Part shown: positions 8,777 to 16,757 of the stretch, in pieces
Numbering within the stretch: position 1 is the first letter of the stretch
Layout of the letters: each line of letters starts with the position of its first letter
Assembly (NCBI RefSeq): GCF_000696095.1
Contig: NZ_BAYX01000003.1
Coordinates: forward strand, 186,001 to 250,000
Source: Rhizobium rhizogenes NBRC 13257
Lineage (GTDB): Bacteria > Pseudomonadota > Alphaproteobacteria > Rhizobiales > Rhizobiaceae
Direction: 5' to 3'
Length of the DNA stretch: 64,000 nt
Program-made: the position numbers and the translations under genes
Notes under the pieces: model-generated
Database searches by the model: none
The model's input: the letters and a program-made list of their open reading frames with translations, nothing else
What the model was told of the DNA's origin: nothing

Positions 8777-10311
8777 AGCGCATCGGTATTGACGTTGGCG
8801 GCACCAATACGGATGCCGTTTTGATCGACGGCGAAAACATCATCGCCTCGATCAAGGTTCCCACGACGCAGGATGTGATGTCGGGCGTGAAGGCGGCGTT
8901 GAGCCATGTGGCGGGGCACGAGGGCGCGGGTGGGCGGCCCATCGACGCGGTGATGATCGGGACGACGCATTTCACGAATGCAGTGGTCGAGCGCGCGCGC
9001 CTGGAGCGCGTCGCGGCGATCCGCATCGCGTTGCCGACCGGCGCATCGCTGCCGCCGATGTGCGACTGGCCGGAGGATCTGCGTGCTGCGGTCGATCCGC
9101 TGGTCTTCATGGTGCATGGCGGCCACGAATATGACGGCAGCTTGCTGGTGCCGATGATCCCCGACGAGATCCGCGAAGCGGCGATGAAGATCCGCGACGC
9201 GGGCATTACCTCGATCGCGATCTCGGCCACCTTCTCGCCGCTGACGACCGAATGCGAGGTCAGGGCGGCCGAGATCGTCCGTTCGGTGATCCCGGATGCG
9301 CGGATCACGTTGTCGCACACGCTCGGCCGGATCGGGCTTCTGGAGCGCGAGAACGTCGCGCTTTTGAATGCGGCGCTGCAATCCCTCGGCAAGACAACCG
9401 TGCAGGCTTTTTCGGATGCACTGCGAGAGGCGGGTTTGGCCGCGCCTTTCTATCTGACGCAGAATGACGGCACGGTGGCGCTTGCCGATATGGCGGCGGC
9501 AAACCCGGTCCATAGTTTCGCCTCCGGACCGACGAACTCGATGCGTGGCGCAGCTTTCCTGACCGGGCTCATGGATGCCATGGTCGTCGATGTCGGTGGC
9601 ACCACCTCGGATATCGGCTGCCTTGTCGGCGGTTTTCCGCGCGAGGCGAACAATATCGTCCATATTGGCGGGGTACGCACGCTGTTCCGCATGCCCGACC
9701 TCCTGCCGATTGCGCTTGGCGGCGGAACGATCATCGATCCGGAAACCGGCAAGATAGGCCCGCGTTCGGTCGGCTATCGCATATTGACTGAAGCACGCGT
9801 CTTCGGCGGCAACACGTTGACCACGTCGGATATTGCGGTCGCAGCAGGGCTGATCGAGATGGGTGACAGGGACCGCGTGAAAGATCTCGATCCGACCTTC
9901 GTCAGGACAAGCCTCGGTCGTATCCGCGATATGGTGACGGACAGCTTCGATCAGATGAAGACCTCGGCGGAAGACGTGCCTCTGATTGCGGTCGGCGGCG
10001 GGGCCTTCCTGATCCCGGATAAGATCGCCGGAGCCTCCGAAGTTCTTCGCGTCGAGAACGCGGGTGTGGCGAATGCGCTGGGTGCTGCGATGGCGCAGGT
10101 CTCCGGTGAAGTCGATCAGGTGTTCTCGGGGCTGAGCCGCGATGAGGCGCTCGCAAAAGCCGAGGAAGGGGCGCGAGATGCCGCCGTCGCTTCCGGCGCG
10201 AGCCGTGCAAGCCTCAAGACCCTCGAGGTCGAGGATATCCCGATCGCTTACCTGCCAGGCGGCGCACGGCGCGTGCGTGTGCGGGTGATCGGCGACATCG
10301 CGTTCAGTTGA
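8773..10311 (+). CDS. HyuA-like hydantoinase/oxoprolinase family protein, copy 2
   Basis: Cytoplasmic protein of 512 residues, paralogous to the HyuA-like protein at 3306. It keeps GIDVGGTNTD at 5-14, GTTHFTNAV near 70, the FASGPTNSMRGAAFLTG block and VDVGGTTSDIG near 275, and VGGGAFLIPDKI near 410. The length matches copy 1 and corresponds to the short, A-subunit-only form without a HyuB partner. The ATG at 8773 overlaps the DUF917 stop by four bases. Probable role: ATP-dependent ring opening of a cyclic amide together with its DUF917 partner; two different pairs could serve two substrates or successive steps (inference). Confidence 0.85.
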   Translation: MKRIGIDVGGTNTDAVLIDGENIIASIKVPTTQDVMSGVKAALSHVAGHEGAGGRPIDAVMIGTTHFTNAVVERARLERVAAIRIALPTGASLPPMCDWPEDLRAAVDPLVFMVHGGHEYDGSLLVPMIPDEIREAAMKIRDAGITSIAISATFSPLTTECEVRAAEIVRSVIPDARITLSHTLGRIGLLERENVALLNAALQSLGKTTVQAFSDALREAGLAAPFYLTQNDGTVALADMAAANPVHSFASGPTNSMRGAAFLTGLMDAMVVDVGGTTSDIGCLVGGFPREANNIVHIGGVRTLFRMPDLLPIALGGGTIIDPETGKIGPRSVGYRILTEARVFGGNTLTTSDIAVAAGLIEMGDRDRVKDLDPTFVRTSLGRIRDMVTDSFDQMKTSAEDVPLIAVGGGAFLIPDKIAGASEVLRVENAGVANALGAAMAQVSGEVDQVFSGLSRDEALAKAEEGARDAAVASGASRASLKTLEVEDIPIAYLPGGARRVRVRVIGDIAFS

Positions 10312-10535
10312 CGCAAATCGCCTGGCCCGGCAGGAGCGCGTTTTTCATCCGCTATGTGGTCGGACATGAAATTGCGTCCCGCCTGGCCTATCTGAAGCAG
10401 GATCTCGCCAGCGCTGCGGATGGTGTTGTCAATGGTGATCTCGCGCCCTATCACATCGGGGCGAAGCTGGTGGCCATCGATGCCGCCGGCGAGGTTGTCG
10501 CTACCCACGAGACAATCTACGAGGTCACGCTGTGA
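10308..10535 (+). CDS. Unknown 75-residue protein between HyuA and dipeptidase genes
   Basis: I do not recognise this protein. The frame runs from a TTG at 10308 that overlaps the HyuA stop by four bases (TTGA) to a TGA 11 bases before the next ATG. This packing suggests a real coupled gene. There is no clear ribosome site, which fits start by coupling, but the start is uncertain; a GTG in the YVVGHE region is an alternative. The protein has no signal peptide, no cysteine and no clear membrane segment. It has mixed alpha/beta character, with LVAIDAAGEVVATHETIYEV near the C-terminus resembling two adjacent beta strands. It could be a small accessory subunit of the HyuA/DUF917 enzymes (inference). 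Confidence 0.5.
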   Translation: MTQIAWPGRSAFFIRYVVGHEIASRLAYLKQDLASAADGVVNGDLAPYHIGAKLVAIDAAGEVVATHETIYEVTL

Positions 10536-10546
10536 CGGAGGCAAGA

Positions 10547-11599
10547 ATGAGCGAAGATCCGATCTATATCCCCGTATTCGATGGGCATAACGATATCCTG
10601 TCGCGCCTGATGAGCGAGGGGCGGGTGGGCGCAGAGACGCGCTTCCTGAATGGGCAGGAGGGCGTACACATCGACCTTCCCCGGGCAAGGCAAGGCGGCC
10701 TTGTCGGCGGACTTTGCGCTGTCTATGTCCCTGGAGCCGGTAGGGTGCCGGATGCCAACGGCGATCTGCCGTGGGTCGATCGTCAGAGCGCGCTGGATCA
10801 CACGATCGCGCAAGCCGCTCTCCTGCGTCGGATCGAGGCGCAGTCGGAAGGCGCTTTCACGGTCTGCACGTCGGTGGCGGAAATCCATACGGCAATCGAG
10901 TATGGCAGTTTCGCCGCGGTCTTCCATATCGAGGGAATTGAGGCTGTCGGGCCGGATCTCGATCTTCTCCATGTGCTCCACGCGGCGGGCCTGCGGACGC
11001 TCGGTCCGGTCTGGAGCCGCCCGAACATCTTCGCGCATGGCGTGCCCTTCCGCTTCGGCCATGGTCCCGATATCGGCCCCGGATTGATCGAAGCCGGCCG
11101 CGACCTGATCCGGCTGTGCAACCGGCTGAAGATCATGATTGACCTTTCGCATATGAACGATGCCGGGTTCTGGGATGTCGCGGAAATCTCGGATGCGCCG
11201 CTCGTTGCCTCGCATTCGAACGCCTTTGCGATTTGCCCCCATAGCCGCAACGCGACCGACAGGCAGCTCGATGCGATCCGCGAGACGGGCGGCCTCATCG
11301 GGTTGAATTTCGGTGTCAAGTTCCTCCACCCCGAGGGCAAGGCCGACAGCGGAACGGATATTTCGGTGATGGTGCGCCACATCGACTATCTGGTTGAACG
11401 CGTGGGCATCGACCATGTCGCCTTGGGATCGGATTTCGACGGCACATTAATCTCGAACAAGATCGGGGACGTCACCGGCCTGCCGCGCCTGCTCAGCGCG
11501 CTGCAAGCGGCCGGTTACGACAATGAGGCGCTGACGAAGATCGCGCATTCCAACTGGCTTTCACTGCTGGAACGCACCTGGGGTGATGAAACCGCATAG
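10547..11599 (+). CDS. Membrane-dipeptidase family (peptidase M19) zinc hydrolase
   Basis: Zinc-dependent dipeptidase of 350 residues related to renal dipeptidase. The expected binuclear-site residues are visible: His14 and Asp16 in DGHND, Glu129 in FHIEG, His202 in IDLSHMND, His223 in ASHSNA, and the Asp of GSDFDG near 296. No signal peptide is present, so it is probably cytoplasmic. The ATG at 10547 is preceded by ACGGAGG at good distance; a GTG at 10532 overlaps the previous stop and is less likely. As the last gene of the series it could cleave dipeptides that are imported directly or released by ring opening (inference). Confidence 0.9.
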   Translation: MSEDPIYIPVFDGHNDILSRLMSEGRVGAETRFLNGQEGVHIDLPRARQGGLVGGLCAVYVPGAGRVPDANGDLPWVDRQSALDHTIAQAALLRRIEAQSEGAFTVCTSVAEIHTAIEYGSFAAVFHIEGIEAVGPDLDLLHVLHAAGLRTLGPVWSRPNIFAHGVPFRFGHGPDIGPGLIEAGRDLIRLCNRLKIMIDLSHMNDAGFWDVAEISDAPLVASHSNAFAICPHSRNATDRQLDAIRETGGLIGLNFGVKFLHPEGKADSGTDISVMVRHIDYLVERVGIDHVALGSDFDGTLISNKIGDVTGLPRLLSALQAAGYDNEALTKIAHSNWLSLLERTWGDETA

Positions 11600-11723
11600 T
11601 AGATGTCATGGGCACCAATGTCTGGAAAGAAGGATAAAAGGCATGTCTGGGCGACAGCCGTCAGCGCTGACGCTCCAAGGAGTGCCGCAGCGTCATTGTG
11701 TCTCCTCAGAGTATCGCCCGCGC

Positions 11724-12092
11724 TCAGGCCGCCACCATTTCCCGTATTGTGCTGACAATTTTCTCGGGATCGTAGGGTTTGCTGAAAAACCGCCCATCGA
11801 CCGGAAGGTTCTCTTCTCGAATGGATTGGTGGCCGGAGGTTACGATGATCTTGATGGGCGGCCAGCGATCGCGAACAGCGATCGCCAGCATGAGCCCGTC
11901 CATGCTGCCGGGCATGTCGATGTCGGTGAACAGGGCCTGTATTTCCGTGTGTTCCACCAGGATAACAATGGCTTCGTCGGCGTTTGCAGCCTCCAAGACC
12001 AGGAACCCGCCATCCTCCAGTGCATCGGAAATGTCCATCCTCATTAGTGGTTCGTCCTCGACCACGAGAACGGTAATGTGGGCATTGGTCAT
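11724..12092 (-). CDS. Single-domain response regulator (CheY-like receiver)
   Basis: Stand-alone receiver of 122 residues with no output domain. The acidic pocket is Glu12-Asp13, the phosphate-accepting residue is Asp57 in TDIDMPG, the switch residue is in VTSGH near 87, and the conserved lysine is in FSKPYDPE near 104. All key residues are present, so it should be phosphorylated. It lies among sensor genes, including the HWE kinase at 14795, and could act as that kinase's target or as a phosphate sink (inference). The orientation is opposite to its neighbours. The start ATG is the first in the frame. Confidence 0.9.
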   Translation of the reverse strand: MTNAHITVLVVEDEPLMRMDISDALEDGGFLVLEAANADEAIVILVEHTEIQALFTDIDMPGSMDGLMLAIAVRDRWPPIKIIVTSGHQSIREENLPVDGRFFSKPYDPEKIVSTIREMVAA

Positions 12093-12343
12093 TGCAGTCT
12101 CAATTCTCTTTGGTCACCCCGCCTGTGAAGCTGGTGACAGCAGGTATGAATCGGCGCGGTTCAAGACAAGCATCAGAGCATGGGTAACGCGGCGTGCCTC
12201 GGAATTGATCCGTACCTTTCAATTATATTGACGGTAAGCGCACAGTGACCATCGGAGGATTCAGGCAAGCCGATGCATTGCCGACGCTTCCTTTATCGCA
12301 ACACGTCTCTATTTAACCGGAGAGAAGCGATGTAAGGATTTGC

Positions 12344-13846
12344 ATGACCGACGGGCTGCAGCCGCCAAATGTAAACGGAACTATACTACGGGAACTCGTT
12401 GCTGGGTTGAGCGATGGCATTGTCCTGCTTGACCCTGAAGGAGGGATTTCCTGGGCAAATAGTGCAGCGCTTCAAATGCACAGGGTCTCCGCAATCGAGG
12501 AGCTTGGCGGCGATGTTGAAGGCTACCGGAAAGCATTTGCACTCAGATACCGCAACAACCATCCGCTGGAGGAAGGCCAATATCCGATCGAGCGGCTGCT
12601 CGATGGCGAGACGGTCGATGAGGTGACCGTCGAAATATCGCCAGCCTGCGACCCGGATCTCGTCTGGGTTCACACAGTCCGCAGTCTGATCATCGCTGAT
12701 GCCGGTGACCGACCTAACGTACTCGCGCTCGTGATCCGGGACGAGACGTCGCTGTTCGAGGCGGAAGAGCGCTTCGAACGCGCCTTTAATGCCAATCCTG
12801 CGCCTGGCCTGATTTGTCGCCTTGAGGATCTTCGTTTCATCCGCGTCAACCCGGGCTTCGTGGAGATGACGAACTATACCCGGGAAGAGGTCATCGGAAA
12901 GACCGTCGATCAGATCGGCCTCTTTGCCAATTGCGATACGGGCGAGGACGCCACGGCGAAGCTCATGGAAGGAAAGATGATCCGGCAGCGGGAGGCCCTG
13001 CTTCCTCTTCCGGGCGGTCGCGATTGCCTGGTGATCGTTGCCGGCGAACCGATTGCCGTCGGCGAAGAGCCATGCATGTTGTTCACATTCGCGGATCTTG
13101 ATGCGCGGCGAAAGGCACAGAACGCACTTCGCCAGAGCGAAGAGCGGTTCTCGAAGTCATTCAGGCTCTCGCCTGCTGCCGCGGCGATCTCCCGTCTCGA
13201 TGATTTCGTTTTCACGGAGGTCAACGATGCTTTCGTCCAGCTCTCGGGCTACAGCCTCGAGGAGATCGTTGGAAAGACGGCAAGCGAATTGCGCCTATGG
13301 GACAATATCGCCGCCCGGCGCGCCGTGGAAAAGAAGCTTGCGGACACCATAGCAGTTCGCGATGAAGCGATGCGTATGAAGCAAAAGGACGGTGGGACAG
13401 CGGATTGTCTCGTATCCGCCGAGCGCGTCGAAATCGGCGATCAGCAATGCGTGATCTGGTCATTGCAGGACATCACCGAACGCAAGCGCAGCGAAGCGGA
13501 ATTGGTCGAAGCAATCGAGAGCGTCATGGCCGATACCTCGTGGTTCAGCCGCTCGGTCGTCGATCGTCTCGCCACATTGCGGCAGGTGTCGAGCGGCAAG
13601 GCTCCCTCGGCCCAGCTGCTCGATCTCAGCGATCGAGAGAAGGAAATTCTTGCCCTGATCTGTCGTGGTCAAAGCGATGCGGAGATGAGTGAGACGCTTC
13701 ATCTATCCAAGAACACCATTCGCAACCATGTCGCATCGCTTTACATAAAGATTGGCGTAAACCGGCGAGCCGCCGCCGTCATCTGGGCCAGGGAGCGTGG
13801 TTTCACAGGCGCCTCAGCATCGTCCAAGGGCCTTAAGTCAAAGTGA
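12344..13846 (+). CDS. Multi-PAS transcriptional regulator with C-terminal LuxR-type HTH
   Basis: Cytoplasmic regulator of 500 residues. Three PAS-like regions are visible: about 12-120, 145-255 (FERAFNANPAPGLICRL) and 265-380 (FSKSFRLSPAAAAISRL), the last ending in a PAC-like QDITERKRSEAE. The C-terminal 425-490 part, beginning LLDLSDREKEILALICRG and continuing LHLSKNTIRNHVASLYIKI, is a LuxR/FixJ-type DNA-binding domain. No kinase or receiver domain is present, so the PAS domains probably sense a ligand or redox signal directly. TAAGGA lies about 5 bases before the start ATG. The target genes are not known. Confidence 0.88.
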   Translation: MTDGLQPPNVNGTILRELVAGLSDGIVLLDPEGGISWANSAALQMHRVSAIEELGGDVEGYRKAFALRYRNNHPLEEGQYPIERLLDGETVDEVTVEISPACDPDLVWVHTVRSLIIADAGDRPNVLALVIRDETSLFEAEERFERAFNANPAPGLICRLEDLRFIRVNPGFVEMTNYTREEVIGKTVDQIGLFANCDTGEDATAKLMEGKMIRQREALLPLPGGRDCLVIVAGEPIAVGEEPCMLFTFADLDARRKAQNALRQSEERFSKSFRLSPAAAAISRLDDFVFTEVNDAFVQLSGYSLEEIVGKTASELRLWDNIAARRAVEKKLADTIAVRDEAMRMKQKDGGTADCLVSAERVEIGDQQCVIWSLQDITERKRSEAELVEAIESVMADTSWFSRSVVDRLATLRQVSSGKAPSAQLLDLSDREKEILALICRGQSDAEMSETLHLSKNTIRNHVASLYIKIGVNRRAAAVIWARERGFTGASASSKGLKSK

Positions 13847-14048
13847 CGGCTCGATGCTCGCGCCAGGCTCGATAAGGCCTGCATTCGCGAAATGAAGCGG
13901 ATGGAGTGAGAAAAGGCTATTTCCTACTAGCTTGCCTAGTATTTTCTGATCTGCAATCTGTCGTTCTGAGGCTCTAATTCTTGGGGCATGGCTTCGGTCG
14001 AAAGCCCGACGCCGCTTCGTTCTAGACCCAACCCAAGGAGAAGAGACG

Positions 14049-14228
14049 ATGGATAAGAACCGTATCAAAGGCGCAGCCAAGGAAGCAGCGGGATCGATCA
14101 AGGAGACGGCCGGGAAGTTGACTGGCAATGATCGGCTGAAGGCAGAGGGTACCGCCGAGAAGACCGAAGGAAAGATCCAGAGTGAAGTTGGCAAGGCCAA
14201 GGATGCCGTCAAAGACATTCTTCGATGA
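14049..14228 (+). CDS. CsbD-family small stress protein
   Basis: Very small hydrophilic protein of 59 residues, starting MDKNRIKGAAKEAAGSIKE and rich in Lys, Glu, Ala and Gly. The pattern RIKGAAKEAAGSIKE, followed by a second GTAEKTEGKIQSE repeat, is the CsbD signature. CsbD proteins are induced in general stress responses; their molecular role is unknown. AAGGAG lies eight bases before the ATG. It stands beside a BON-domain gene, a sensor kinase and a catalase, consistent with a stress cluster. A longer frame on the opposite strand across the same bases is a shadow. Confidence 0.85.
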   Translation: MDKNRIKGAAKEAAGSIKETAGKLTGNDRLKAEGTAEKTEGKIQSEVGKAKDAVKDILR

Positions 14229-14279
14229 GGTGATAGCCGCCTGAATTCCCGATCATACGATCTCACGGAGGCACCTTCG

Positions 14280-14573
14280 ATGCTCTTTCTGGCCAAGCTT
14301 TCATCGCTGACGACCGGGTCAGATAGGTGTGCGACCTGTGCAGCTATCCGCTGCCTGATTGCCTATGCCGATGGGCTCGAGGGTTCAAGGATCGACGTGA
14401 CCGCGACAGAAGGCACTATCGTACTCTCGGGCGTCGCGACGAGCGATCAGGCGCGTGAGACAGCAATTGCGATTGCCGGCGAATATGCCGGCAATCGCGT
14501 CGTCAATAATATCGCCACGCAGGCAGATATTGCCGGTCTTCCGGCCTGCCATATCTGCCGTGACGGCCGATGA
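14280..14573 (+). CDS. BON-domain protein with flanking CxxC motifs
   Basis: Protein of 97 residues. The middle (about 30-80), with LEGSRIDVTATEGTIVLSG followed by AIAIAGEYAGNRVVNNI, matches the BON fold, usually found in periplasmic or membrane-associated stress proteins. Unusually, it carries cysteines at 17, 20 and 25 before the fold and at 90 and 93 after it, giving two CxxC pairs that could bind a metal or form disulfides. There is no clear signal peptide. CGGAGG lies eight bases before the ATG, and the gene follows csbD after 51 bases on the same strand, so the two are probably cotranscribed. Confidence 0.7.
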   Translation: MLFLAKLSSLTTGSDRCATCAAIRCLIAYADGLEGSRIDVTATEGTIVLSGVATSDQARETAIAIAGEYAGNRVVNNIATQADIAGLPACHICRDGR

Positions 14574-14794
14574 GCAACGGTCGTGCGAACAAATACACCC
14601 AGGCTATGAAGGAAACCTCGTGAAAAGATCATCGTTGCGGTTGCAACCGTTTCCATGGCCTCGGGATCAATGCGCCAGCGTATTCCATCACTAAACTATG
14701 ATGCTCTCCGATTGTACTTTAACATCATGCGAAGAAGACCTACGCTTGTCGAGACATCGGTATGTGAGCCTTGCTGGATAATGGAGCATACGGG

Positions 14795-16252
14795 ATGAGC
14801 CATCTGTCGACCAACGAGAATGAGACGGTCGCCGAATACGTCGACATGTCCGCGAGAAGCGGGTCTCAACCCAATTTAATCCACCATCCGCTGGCACTTC
14901 AAGACATTCTGGAAGCGTTACCGGAGGCTGTTTACACGACCGATGCACTCGGCCGGATCACCTTCTACAACAAGGCAGCAACCGAGATGTGGGGTGTCAG
15001 CCCCAAGCTTGGTGAGAGCGAATTCTGCGGCTCCTGGAAACTCTACTGGCCCGACGGAACGCTTCTGCCGCATGACGAATGCCCCATGGCGATCGCGCTG
15101 AAAGAGAGGCGCGCCGTCAGAGGGCTTGAAGCGATTGCCGAGCGCCCGGACGGTACGCGTACCGCGTTCCTTGCATTTCCAACGCCGATCTTCGATGCCG
15201 CCGGCAACCTTAGCGGTGCCGTCAATATGCTCGTCGATCTGACCGATCGCGCGAGTGTTGAAGAGGCGGCCCAACGGTTTGCGGCCATCGTCGAATCGTC
15301 CGACGACGCGATCCTCGCCAAGGACTTGAACGGTAAAATCGTCAGCTGGAACCGTGGTGCCGAGCGGCTTTACGGTTATACGGCGCAGGAAGCGATCGGC
15401 CAGCCCGTCCTCATGCTTATCCCGCTTGATCGGCAGAACGAGGAGCCGGAACTCCTGGCTCGCATCCGCCGTGGCGAACGCATCGACCACTATGAAACGA
15501 TCCGACGCCGGAAGGACGGCAGTCTCGTTGAGATATCGCTATCGGTCTCGCCGATCAAAAATCGCGAAGGCCGTGTCATCGGCGTGTCCAAGATCGCGCG
15601 CGATATAACCGAGCGCCGGCGCGCTGAAGAGCAGCAACATCTGCTGATCAGGGAGATGGACCACCGCGTCAAAAACCTGTTCAGCCTTGCAAGCAGCGTT
15701 GTGTCTCTGAGCGCGCGCGCCGCGACAACACCTGGAGAGCTTGCCTCCGCTGTTTCGGCCCGATTGAACGCGTTGGCGCGCGCGCATGCCTTGACGGTTC
15801 CTCGCACGTCTGGCGCCGCCAGTCGAAACGAGCAGGCAACCACGCTGCATGCCCTGATCCAGACGATTGTGGCGCCCTACGATATCACCACCGACAGCCG
15901 GCAATCGCGAGCCATCGTTACGGGTCCCGATATCGCCATTAGCGGCAGCGCGGTCACGAGCTTTGCATTGCTGCTGCATGAATTTGCAACCAACGCCGCG
16001 AAATATGGAGCTCTTTCCACCTCGGACGGGCGCGTCGATATCGCATGCGCCGAGGACGGGGAACACTTTATCCTGACGTGGACCGAGAGTGGCGGGCCAC
16101 AGGTTGATCGGCAGACCGATGGAGATGGTTTTGGCAGTATCCTCGCCAAGGCAACGGTCCGCAGTCAGCTCGGTGGTGAGATTTCCCGCGAATGGAACCG
16201 TGAAGGGTTGTCGATCCGCCTCATGGTCAAGGCCGATCGCCTTGTTGTATGA
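14795..16252 (+). CDS. PAS-PAS sensor histidine kinase, HWE family
   Basis: Cytoplasmic sensor kinase of 485 residues with no membrane segment. Two PAS/PAC units are visible: about 30-155 (LPEAVYTTDALGRITFYNKA) and 160-275 (IVESSDDAILAKDLNGKIVS, then ISLSVSPIKNREGRVIGVSK). The phosphorylated histidine is His290 in EMDHRVKN. The catalytic domain has LLHEFATNAAKYGAL and the Trp/Glu of TWTESGGP, the residues that name the HWE class. HWE/HisKA2 kinases often feed the PhyR-EcfG general stress pathway in this order of bacteria. The ATG at 14795 with GGAG eight bases before it is preferred to a TTG at 14771. Confidence 0.92.
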   Translation: MSHLSTNENETVAEYVDMSARSGSQPNLIHHPLALQDILEALPEAVYTTDALGRITFYNKAATEMWGVSPKLGESEFCGSWKLYWPDGTLLPHDECPMAIALKERRAVRGLEAIAERPDGTRTAFLAFPTPIFDAAGNLSGAVNMLVDLTDRASVEEAAQRFAAIVESSDDAILAKDLNGKIVSWNRGAERLYGYTAQEAIGQPVLMLIPLDRQNEEPELLARIRRGERIDHYETIRRRKDGSLVEISLSVSPIKNREGRVIGVSKIARDITERRRAEEQQHLLIREMDHRVKNLFSLASSVVSLSARAATTPGELASAVSARLNALARAHALTVPRTSGAASRNEQATTLHALIQTIVAPYDITTDSRQSRAIVTGPDIAISGSAVTSFALLLHEFATNAAKYGALSTSDGRVDIACAEDGEHFILTWTESGGPQVDRQTDGDGFGSILAKATVRSQLGGEISREWNREGLSIRLMVKADRLVV

Positions 16253-16387
16253 TCCGCGCTTGATGCCGGTAGCGCTGTGTTTTCGGCTCGGACTGTCGCG
16301 CTTTATCAAAATCTTCTTGCAGCCTTGGGTCGTTTCATGAAGTCGCGCGTTTAGTTTGGGAGAAACCGAGCCATCCAGGAGGCTATC

Positions 16388-16618
16388 ATGACCAAGACCT
16401 TTGATCTGTCCGACTTCTCCGAAGAGGAGCTTACCTCTCTCATCGAAGAGGCAGGGAGCCTGCGAGACGCCAGACGTAAGACCCGTGATCGAGAGCTTTC
16501 AACTGGTGCGGATGGCTCGAAGGGGCAGGATGTGACGGATCCTCAGCACGGCGTCATCCCTACGCCGACACCGCGCGAAGTCAAGGATGACGGTCCGGCA
16601 CACGGCGTCCCAAAATAA
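16388..16618 (+). CDS. Unknown 76-residue hydrophilic protein
   Basis: I do not recognise this protein. It is strongly charged, with an acidic helix-forming N-terminus (SDFSEEELTSLIEEAGSLRD) and a low-complexity C-terminal half rich in Gly, Asp and Pro (TDPQHGVIPTPTPREVK). The second half is probably disordered. CCAGGAGG stands about six bases before the ATG, which supports translation. It has no signal peptide, membrane segment or cysteine. It lies between the HWE kinase and the terminator shared with the catalase gene, so a stress-related role is possible but unproven. Confidence 0.65.
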   Translation: MTKTFDLSDFSEEELTSLIEEAGSLRDARRKTRDRELSTGADGSKGQDVTDPQHGVIPTPTPREVKDDGPAHGVPK

Positions 16619-16674
16619 AGCCTTCGAGCGCTAGCCTGGGCGGCGGCTGCAAAATCGCGATCCTCAATATCCAA

Positions 16675-16739
16675 CGCCCGCCGATCGTCATCGACCGGCG
16701 GGCGTCGTTGTCGTCGGGAAGCGCCCTTCTTCCGACGAC
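16675..16739. terminator. Tandem hairpins between convergent genes
   Basis: Two stem-loops lie between the small + gene and the - strand catalase. The first pairs CGCCCGCCG (16675-16683) with CGGCGGGCG (16696-16704). The second pairs TCGTCGG plus AAG (about 16711-16721) with CTTCCGACGA (about 16729-16738). The position between converging genes suggests a bidirectional terminator, although the U-runs are poor. Confidence 0.6.
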
Positions 16740-16757
16740 GTGAATGTGCCCCGTTGC

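Noticed and set aside
3306..10311. Possibility that the two HyuA/DUF917 pairs are a recent inverted duplication
   Set aside because: All genes lie on the same strand and the paralogues differ throughout; only gene order is reversed, so a recent inverted repeat is excluded.
11659..11672. CGTCAGCGCTGACG, a perfect 14-base palindrome after the dipeptidase gene
   Set aside because: It is too short for a loop-bearing terminator, lacks a U-run, and no copy was seen elsewhere in the window; kept only as a note.
11583..12047. Frame on + overlapping the end of the dipeptidase gene and most of the receiver gene
   Set aside because: It lies opposite a complete receiver domain with all catalytic residues; the + frame has no recognisable product.
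13838..14296. 152-codon frame on the - strand covering csbD and the start of the BON gene
   Set aside because: The + strand holds two genes with recognisable families and good ribosome sites; the opposite frame has no recognisable product and is a shadow.
14611..14636. GGAAA-N17-CGTT resembling an EcfG promoter before the HWE kinase
   Set aside because: The -35 element deviates from GGAAC and the site is about 160 bases before the start; too weak to list as a promoter.
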